Source: Dyella_B sp966430775 (GTDB taxonomy: Bacteria > Pseudomonadota > Gammaproteobacteria > Xanthomonadales > Rhodanobacteraceae). Taken from it: a DNA stretch of 9,591 bases. Position 1 is the stretch's first letter; every line of letters starts with the position of its first letter. Shown here in pieces: positions 5,167 to 9,591 of this stretch. The notes beneath the pieces are model-generated. The model made no database searches. It saw only the letters and a program-made list of their open reading frames with translations, and was not told the DNA's origin. Made by a program: the position numbers and the translations under genes. The stretch spans positions 1-9,591 of the forward strand of contig CBJMMB010000122.1 in NCBI GenBank assembly GCA_966430775.1, written 5' to 3'.

Positions 5167-6597
5167 ATGTCCCAGCTTCGTCCGACTTATCAAACCGTCT
5201 CCGTTCCCGATCGCCATACCGGGACCGCGCTCAATATCTTTTATCGCGCTGCCGGGCGCGAAGATGCACCCGCGGTACTGCTGCTGCATGGCTTTCCGAC
5301 TTCGAGCCACCAGTACCGCGGCTTGATCGAACGCCTCGCCGACAAATATCGCGTGATAGCACCCGACTTACCTGGATTCGGGTTCTCCGATGCGCCCGAA
5401 GGCAAGAGCTTTGGTTATACGTTCGATCATCTCGCCGAAGTCATCGCAGAGTTCACTGACGTCATCGGGCTGACGAACTACGCCCTTTATGTTTTCGATT
5501 ATGGTGCGCCGGTTGGTTTCCGACTTGCCATGGCTCGCCCTGAGCGCGTTTTGGCGCTGATCTCGCAGAACGGCAACGCCTATGAAGAAGGCCTCAGCGA
5601 CGGCTGGAATCCCATCCGCACCTACTGGCAAGACCCTACCGAAGAAAATCGTGCCAACCTGCGTGCGCTGCTGAAATCCGAAGCAACGTATTTTCAGTAC
5701 AGCCATGGCGAGACCAACGCTGCACTGATCGCACCGGAAAGCTATACGCTGGATCAGCATTTTCTCGATCGGGTCGGCAGCGATGAAATCCAGCTGGACC
5801 TGTTCGGCGACTACAAGACCAACGTCGCCAATTACCCCAAGTTTCAGGAGTATTTCCGTACCCATCGCCCGCCGACACTGGCGGTTTGGGGCAAGCACGA
5901 TCCTTTCTTTTTACCAGCGGGTGCGGAAGCGTTTCGCCGCGATATACCGGACGTCGAAGTTCATTTCATCGACGCTGGACACTTCGCTCTCGAAACGCAC
6001 CTGGATGAAGTTGCCGGCATCATTCGCGGCTTCCTCGCACGCAAGGTGGATACGGAGCATGGCACTGCCTTGTTCGGCGATCTCGGCCCTGCGTCTGTGC
6101 CAACTGCATCCAAGGAAATGCTCGACGGCATGACCAGCATCTTCGGCTTTGTGCCCAATCTCGGTTACGCGCTGGCGGTGGAACCCGCGGTATTGGGAGC
6201 CTACGCCACCCTGTTGCAGTCCTTGGGCAATACCTCGTTGGATCCTATTGCCCAACAGGTCGCCATGGTTGCGGCAAGCCGTGCAAACGCCGCCGATTAC
6301 GGCATCGCCGTGCACTCGACACTGGCGGCCAGGCTCGGGGCTTCGGCAGCGGTCGTCAAAGCGCTTCGCCATGGCGGTTCGCTGGAAGATCCCAAGCTTG
6401 AGGCTGTTCGCCGCTTCGCCGACGCCATCGCATCAAACCGAACGCAAGTCTCCGATAGCGATATCAGAGCCTTGAAGGCAGCAGGCCTGGATAGCCGCGC
6501 AGCGGTATCCATTGCCATGGCTACCGCTGCGAAGGTACTCGTCAATGCGTTAGCGCACTTGTCTCAGGCCGATATCGATGAGGGTTTTCGTCAATAG
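5167..6597 (+). CDS. Fusion: Asp-nucleophile alpha/beta hydrolase + cysteine-less carboxymuconolactone decarboxylase/AhpD-like domain
   Basis: 476 residues; ATG 5167 is supported by GGAG at 5156-5159. There is no signal peptide, so the protein is cytoplasmic. Residues about 1-293 form an alpha/beta hydrolase of the epoxide-hydrolase/haloalkane-dehalogenase branch: HGFP (41-44, oxyanion hole), DLPGFGFSD, a nucleophile position occupied by D111 (VFDYGAPVG) instead of Ser, acid D245 (GKHDPFF) and base H272 (DAGHFALE). HGFP rather than HGNP favours epoxide hydrolase or haloacetate-dehalogenase chemistry over haloalkane dehalogenase. After a short linker, residues about 300-476 resemble the CMD/AhpD family (FGFVPNL at 326-332, then the core helix before H383). 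In AhpD this core is E-x11-C-x2-C-x3-H; here the positions are Q364, A376, G379 and H383, so only His remains and peroxidase activity is unlikely. The gene is driven from a TetR-type divergent promoter and ends at a strong terminator. It is probably an inducible detoxifying or catabolic enzyme; the substrate is unknown. Confidence 0.88.
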   Translation: MSQLRPTYQTVSVPDRHTGTALNIFYRAAGREDAPAVLLLHGFPTSSHQYRGLIERLADKYRVIAPDLPGFGFSDAPEGKSFGYTFDHLAEVIAEFTDVIGLTNYALYVFDYGAPVGFRLAMARPERVLALISQNGNAYEEGLSDGWNPIRTYWQDPTEENRANLRALLKSEATYFQYSHGETNAALIAPESYTLDQHFLDRVGSDEIQLDLFGDYKTNVANYPKFQEYFRTHRPPTLAVWGKHDPFFLPAGAEAFRRDIPDVEVHFIDAGHFALETHLDEVAGIIRGFLARKVDTEHGTALFGDLGPASVPTASKEMLDGMTSIFGFVPNLGYALAVEPAVLGAYATLLQSLGNTSLDPIAQQVAMVAASRANAADYGIAVHSTLAARLGASAAVVKALRHGGSLEDPKLEAVRRFADAIASNRTQVSDSDIRALKAAGLDSRAAVSIAMATAAKVLVNALAHLSQADIDEGFRQ

Positions 6598-6609
6598 TGG
6601 TGACACGCG

Positions 6610-6643
6610 GGGCGGCAGCGGATCGCCGCCCAGATTTTTGTTT
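6610..6643 (+). terminator. Rho-independent terminator of the hydrolase-AhpD gene
   Basis: GGGCGGC (6610-6616) and GCCGCCC (6625-6631) form a perfect 7-bp GC stem around an 8-base loop, followed by AGATTTTTGTTT. It starts 13 bp after the stop codon and closes the monocistronic unit. Confidence 0.88.
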
Positions 6644-6680
6644 GCGCGGAGCCATGCGCTTGTTCGCCGACGGAAGGTAA

Positions 6681-6800
6681 CCAGGATGCCTGCGCTCCGA
6701 AGTATCGTCAGCACTCCGCGACTATGTGGCAGGATTGCTGGCCCTGTGCGTTGGCGGAGCGGGCCCGCTTTCGTTGGATCGTTGGTTGAGAAAGCGCAGG
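6681..6800 (+). pseudogene. Possible C-terminal remnant of a DoxX-family membrane protein
   Basis: After an in-frame TAA (6678-6680) the frame reads through to LRDYVAGLLALCVGGAGPL and SLDRWLRKRR. A hydrophobic helix followed by G-x-G-x-x-SLD and a basic end is how many DoxX-family membrane proteins finish. The rest of such a gene is absent: upstream lies the terminator, and downstream the frame runs on without a stop into the antisense of the tRNA gene. No ribosome-binding site or start is convincing. The remaining bases between 6644 and the tRNA at 6853 show nothing else I can support. Chance similarity is quite possible. Confidence 0.27.
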
Positions 6801-6852
6801 AGTCCCAGCGACCGCTGCACATCGCGCATCAGGGACAACGATGGATCGCTAA

Positions 6853-6929
6853 TGGCGCGCCCGGAGGGATTCGAACCCCCGACCAATGGCTTCGGAAGCC
6901 ACTACTCTATCCGGCTGAGCTACGGGCGC
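6853..6929 (-). tRNA. tRNA-Arg (anticodon CCG)
   Basis: On the minus strand a complete 77-nt cloverleaf folds: acceptor GCGCCCG paired with CGGGCGC, discriminator G and encoded CCA; D stem GCTC/GAGT; anticodon stem GTGGC/GCCAT with loop TTCCGAA, giving anticodon CCG (reads CGG, Arg); T arm with GGTTCGAATCC. All stems pair, allowing G-U at two positions. The 3' end faces the remnant region at 6681-6800. I saw no second copy of the 3' end within the window, so there is no evidence of an integrated element. Confidence 0.97.
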
Positions 6930-6982
6930 GTGGTGAGCGCTGGCGCGGGTGATCCGTATGGATGGACGCCGAGCGGAGGTGG

Positions 6983-7011
6983 AGTATAGCGGAGGTGGGT
7001 GGGGATGCCCA
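6983..7011 (-). promoter_or_regulatory. Candidate sigma70 promoter of tRNA-Arg
   Basis: On the minus strand TGGGCA (7011-7006; 4 of 6 to TTGACA) and TATACT (6988-6983; 5 of 6 to TATAAT) are 17 bp apart. The start would be near 6976, about 47 nt before the tRNA 5' end. The bases after the -10 are GC-rich (CCACCTCC), like the discriminators of stringently controlled stable-RNA promoters. Confidence 0.55.
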
Positions 7012-7046
7012 TCGGCTCGAGAAGGACCTTCGCCAGATCTCGGGCT

Positions 7047-7087
7047 TCACCCCACCCCAACCCTCCCCTACTGCACGCAGGGGAGGG
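7047..7087. repeat. CACCCCAACCCTC-type dispersed hairpin repeat, possible terminator of the M61 gene
   Basis: CCCTCCCCT (7061-7069) and AGGGGAGGG (7079-7087) form a perfect 9-bp stem around a 9-base loop, preceded by CACCCCACCCCAA. This resembles a family of short intergenic hairpin repeats common in proteobacterial genomes. It lies 14 bp after the M61 stop on the minus strand. On that strand the stem is followed by TTGGGG rather than a T-run, so termination would be inefficient or rho-assisted; it may mainly protect the mRNA 3' end. Confidence 0.6.
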
Positions 7088-7101
7088 AGCAGATCGCGGT
7101 G

Positions 7102-9006
7102 TTACTTCGCCTTGATCAGCTGGCTCAAGGTGTCCGGCTTGCTGGCATCGCGCTCCAGGTGCGGGTATTTCAGGCCGCCGTGGTAGTCGATGCGCACGGT
7201 CTTGTACTCATCGAAGTTCTTCACCAGCAATTCCACCGGCTGGTTGTTGTCCTTCGCCGAAGCGGTGACCGCGTCCTTGATCGCGTCCGGGTCGTAACTG
7301 CGGCCGTTGACGGCGACGATGGTCATGCCGGGGGAGATGCCTGCCTTGAAGGCGGGGCTGTCCCACAGCACGTCGTTGATGGCGCCTTCCTTGCCGATGG
7401 ACAGGCCGAGCGAATACATCAGGTCGGCGGTGTGACGGAAAGATTCGACCGCCTTGATCGCATCGGAGGGCTTGTCGTTGTAGACCAGCTTCCAGCCGTG
7501 CGCCTCGACGCCGCCGATCAGCGGACCATGGCCGTCCAGGCGTGTGCGCAGGTAGCTCTTCCAGTCATACGGCGCGATGCCGTTGAGCGTGTTGACCACG
7601 TCTTCGAAGGTATAGGGATCGACATCCCACGCACCGGGATTCACACCGAAGAAGGCCTTGGCGAAATCGTCGATGCTCTTCTTGCCGCCACTGAGTGCGC
7701 GCAGCTTGGCGTCCACGTCCAGCCAGATCATCTGGCCGGCGGAGTAGTAGTCCTCGCTGGCCTGGTAGTTGCGATACGGCAGCGGCCGGCGCTGGGCGAT
7801 GGTGGGATCGTTGGTGGTGTCCTGCACGTTGCGCCAACTGGCCAGGCCAGGGCGGCCCTTGTCATAGGTGGCGGCGACCGCAGCGAGCATGTCCTTGAAC
7901 TGATTGTCGGTCCACAGGCCGGAACGCGCCGCGACCACGTGGCCCCAGAACTGCGTCTGGCCTTCGTACACCCACAGCAGCGAATCGCCCATCGGCACAT
8001 TGAAGTTCGGCGTGGCCAGATCCGCGCCGCGGCGGTACTTGCCGTCCCAGGAATGGTTGAATTCGTGCGAGAGCAGGTCGCGCATCACCCAGCTCTTTTC
8101 CCATTCGGTGAAGTAGCCGGGCGGCGTGCCGTTTTCGCTGGAACGATGATGCTCCAGACCGTTGCCGCTCATCTTCTCGCTGAGCGAAAGCAGGAAGTCG
8201 TAGTGGTTGTAGTGATGCGCGCCATACAGCTTGTACATCTGCTGCACCAGCTGCTGGTGGATCTTGATCTGCTCGGGCTTGATGTCCAGATACTTCGGAT
8301 CGTCCGCCACGATGTTCAGGTGCACCGGCGTGCTTGCGCCCGGATCCAGATCGATCCGCTTGTAGTACTTGCCGGCGTAGATCGGCGAGTCGACCAGGTC
8401 GTCGTAGTTGATCGATTTGAAATGCACGGTATCGCCGTCCTGCGCGGCGACTTCCAGCGCGGAACCGAACTTCCAGCCAGCGGGCAGCTTCACGCTCGGA
8501 TCGGTCTGGATCTGGCGCGCGTAGTAGCCGGCCGGATAGACGGTGACGGTGTTCCACTGCAGGTTGAGCATTTCCGGCGTCATCACCACGCGACCCTGGC
8601 GCGTGTCCTGCGGCGAGAGAAACTGGAAATCCACTTCCACCGAGGTGGCGCCCTGCGGTACGTCGACGTTGAAGGCGTACACGTTGTACTGGTCGCGCGT
8701 CCAGGGCAGCGTCTGGCCATTGGCTTTCACCACCAGGCCGGCGAACTGGCTGATCGGGCCGGTGGGCGAGTGGTGGCCGGGGATCCATTCCGGATACAGC
8801 AGCGTCAGCGGGCCGGCCGCCGATACCGGAATCGTTTCGTGCACGCGGAACACGCGATGCGCCAGATCGGTGGCGTCCACGTCGATCTTCAGCGCGCCGG
8901 CGCTGTAGGGGACGTTCTGTGGCGCGGGCACGTCGGCATGAACGACGAAAGCGGTGCATCCCAACGCGGTGGCGAGGATGGCGGCGGCAAGCGGGGTGCG
9001 TTTCAA
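7102..9006 (-). CDS. Secreted M61-family metallopeptidase (glycyl aminopeptidase-like) with C-terminal PDZ domain
   Basis: 634 residues, a usual length for M61 peptidases, which remove N-terminal residues (often Gly) from peptides. Signal peptide MKRTPLAAAILATALG onward with likely cleavage after VHA (about residue 24), so periplasmic or extracellular. Order: N-terminal beta domain (about 30-210), gluzincin catalytic domain with HEFNH (H314, E315, H318) and third ligand E348 in WVYEGQTQ, helical part, then a PDZ domain (about 520-600: LGLSIGKEGAINDV, AGISPGMTIVAVNG). The start codon is TTG: the bases at 9004-9006 are CAA on the + strand, AGGAG lies 6 bases upstream on the minus strand, and the signal peptide begins exactly there. 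The reading frame is strongly GC-biased at third positions, which creates long shadow frames on both strands. It stands alone, divergent from the barrel-protein gene. Confidence 0.95.
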   Translation of the reverse strand: MKRTPLAAAILATALGCTAFVVHADVPAPQNVPYSAGALKIDVDATDLAHRVFRVHETIPVSAAGPLTLLYPEWIPGHHSPTGPISQFAGLVVKANGQTLPWTRDQYNVYAFNVDVPQGATSVEVDFQFLSPQDTRQGRVVMTPEMLNLQWNTVTVYPAGYYARQIQTDPSVKLPAGWKFGSALEVAAQDGDTVHFKSINYDDLVDSPIYAGKYYKRIDLDPGASTPVHLNIVADDPKYLDIKPEQIKIHQQLVQQMYKLYGAHHYNHYDFLLSLSEKMSGNGLEHHRSSENGTPPGYFTEWEKSWVMRDLLSHEFNHSWDGKYRRGADLATPNFNVPMGDSLLWVYEGQTQFWGHVVAARSGLWTDNQFKDMLAAVAATYDKGRPGLASWRNVQDTTNDPTIAQRRPLPYRNYQASEDYYSAGQMIWLDVDAKLRALSGGKKSIDDFAKAFFGVNPGAWDVDPYTFEDVVNTLNGIAPYDWKSYLRTRLDGHGPLIGGVEAHGWKLVYNDKPSDAIKAVESFRHTADLMYSLGLSIGKEGAINDVLWDSPAFKAGISPGMTIVAVNGRSYDPDAIKDAVTASAKDNNQPVELLVKNFDEYKTVRIDYHGGLKYPHLERDASKPDTLSQLIKAK

Positions 9007-9222
9007 GGGAGTCTCCTGGTGCGGCGAAACCGCCCAACATGAACGTGAAGGCGGTGTAAGGCCACGATGCTAGCCATGTGCGCGCGCGCCGCTCCCCTGC
9101 CAGAGGTCACGCGCAGCCTTGTGTGGGCCGCAAATCGCCGTCGCACGGACGCGTTCGGCATACCGACAAAGCTGAATTTCAAGGGCCTCATGAAATCCCT
9201 GGAAAAGTTCGGTTCAGGGCGG

Positions 9223-9240
9223 TTGTTACAATCTTGTTAC
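9223..9240 (+). promoter_or_regulatory. Tandem direct repeat TTGTTAC with 11-bp period, overlapping a -10-like box
   Basis: TTGTTAC occurs at 9223-9229 and again at 9234-9240, an offset of 11 bp. Tandem 11-bp repeats are the layout of PhoB-type (OmpR-family) response-regulator boxes, and TGT-x-A is shared with the Pho-box consensus CTGTCAT, though the C is not. TACAAT (9227-9232; 5 of 6 to TATAAT) lies inside and could be the -10 of the barrel gene, with a start near 9239. No good -35 precedes it at 16-18 bp. Regulator identity is speculative. Confidence 0.4.
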
Positions 9241-9289
9241 GTCGCGTATCCCCGCGCGACCCCGCGTCGCGACTTCCCCATCGCGACGC
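9241..9289 (+). other. Two tandem leader hairpins with interchangeable arms upstream of the barrel-protein gene
   Basis: Hairpin 1: GTCGCG (9241-9246) with CGCGAC (9255-9260), loop TATCCCCG. Hairpin 2: GCGTCGCGA (9264-9272) with TCGCGACGC (9281-9289), loop CTTCCCCA. Both stems share the GTCGCG/CGCGAC core, so arm 2 can also pair with arm 3 and arm 1 with arm 4. If transcription starts near 9239, hairpin 1 is at the extreme 5' end of the mRNA, as in long-lived outer-membrane-protein mRNAs such as ompA. The rest of the 313-bp gap (9007-9222) shows only the M61 ribosome-binding site and an alternating GC run at 9077-9089. Confidence 0.6.
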
Positions 9290-9319
9290 CGGGCCAATAA
9301 GAAAGAGATGGAGTCCTCC

Positions 9320-9591
9320 ATGAATAAGCTAGCCCTCTCGGCCGCTGTGGCCGCCCTTGCCCTGTCTCCCGTGCTGAGCCAGGCCGCCCACGCGGATGAC
9401 GCCAGCACCGCCACTTACGGCGCCAACGTCAATCCCAACTGGCAAGACAATTTCTTCGTCGCCGGCCAGCTCGGCCAGACCCAGGCCCGCACCAGCCTGC
9501 TCGACCACAACAACAGCGTGTTCCAGAACGTCCGCTTCGGCTGGCGCTGGAACGGCATCGTGGGTCCGGAAGTCGGCTACGTGTATCTGGG
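9320..9591 (+). CDS. Outer-membrane beta-barrel protein, 3' end outside window
   Basis: The first 90 codons are visible and the frame is open to the window end. ATG 9320 has GGAG at 9310-9313, 6 bases upstream. Signal peptide MNKLALSAAVAALALSPVLS with likely cleavage after AHA at residue 25. The mature part begins with a short polar stretch and then alternating, aromatic-rich strands: NWQDNFFVAGQLGQTQAR, a loop, VFQNVRFGWRWNGIVG, then PEVGYVYLG. Glycine-rich strand pairs of this kind are typical of small OmpA/OmpX-like or porin-family beta-barrel proteins (outer-membrane beta-barrel domain). The exact subfamily cannot be decided from the fragment. The leader carries a direct repeat and structured hairpins, suggesting regulated or stabilised expression. 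Confidence 0.85.
   Translation, partial: MNKLALSAAVAALALSPVLSQAAHADDASTATYGANVNPNWQDNFFVAGQLGQTQARTSLLDHNNSVFQNVRFGWRWNGIVGPEVGYVYL

Noticed and set aside
6853..6929. tRNA-Arg as attachment site of an integrated island
   Set aside because: No integrase and no second copy of the tRNA 3' end were seen in the window.
7862..9040. 392-codon open frame on - in another phase of the M61 gene
   Set aside because: Arg/Ala/Gly-rich shadow overlapping the true M61 frame, with no domain signal.
6949..9042. 697-codon open frame on + opposite the M61 gene
   Set aside because: It is antisense to a clear M61 peptidase with HEFNH and PDZ motifs; the composition (Val, His, Arg, Gln rich) is typical of the shadow of a GC-rich gene, and it runs out of the tRNA/repeat region with no sensible start.
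9077..9089. Alternating TGTGCGCGCGCGC run
   Set aside because: Short and expected in GC-rich DNA; no reason to assign a role.
9067..9300. 77-codon open frame upstream of the barrel gene
   Set aside because: It spans the promoter and leader elements and has no family similarity that I recognise.

Overview
The window looks like chromosomal DNA of a GC-rich gammaproteobacterium of the order Xanthomonadales, most likely Rhodanobacteraceae (Dyella, Luteibacter or Rhodanobacter type). This is inferred from the GC-rich codon use, the general look of the M61 peptidase and of the barrel protein, and a dispersed CACCCCAACCCTC-type hairpin repeat. No database search was possible.

Left part (1-4342, all on +): the 3' part of a BlaI/MecI-type repressor gene overlaps by 4 bp an M56 (BlaR1-like) membrane zinc-peptidase gene. 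After a 148-bp gap rich in inverted repeats come two exported serine hydrolases: an alpha/beta-fold hydrolase and a beta-lactamase-fold (S12-like) hydrolase. The gene order suggests an envelope-sensing switch: the M56 peptidase senses a signal in the periplasm, inactivates the repressor, and may release its own operon and possibly the two hydrolases. The periplasmic part of the M56 protein is not a penicillin-binding domain.

Middle part (4437-6643): a TetR-family repressor gene (-) is divergent from a gene (+) for a cytoplasmic two-domain protein, an epoxide-hydrolase/dehalogenase-like alpha/beta hydrolase fused to a carboxymuconolactone decarboxylase/AhpD-like domain that has lost its redox cysteines. 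The 154-bp divergent region holds two copies of one 20-bp operator architecture (8-bp arms, 4-bp spacer). Each copy sits on a candidate promoter start. A clear rho-independent terminator closes the unit.

Right part (6644-9591): a possible DoxX-like gene remnant, a complete tRNA-Arg(CCG) gene (-) with a good sigma70-like promoter, a hairpin repeat, a secreted M61 metallopeptidase with a PDZ domain (-, TTG start), and the start of an outer-membrane beta-barrel protein (+). The barrel gene has an unusual leader with an 11-bp-spaced direct repeat, two tandem hairpins with interchangeable arms and a small stem over the ribosome-binding site.

The gene families are ordinary. The most interesting points are the hydrolase-AhpD fusion with its cognate-looking twin operators, the unusual sensor part of the M56 protein, and the barrel-protein leader.
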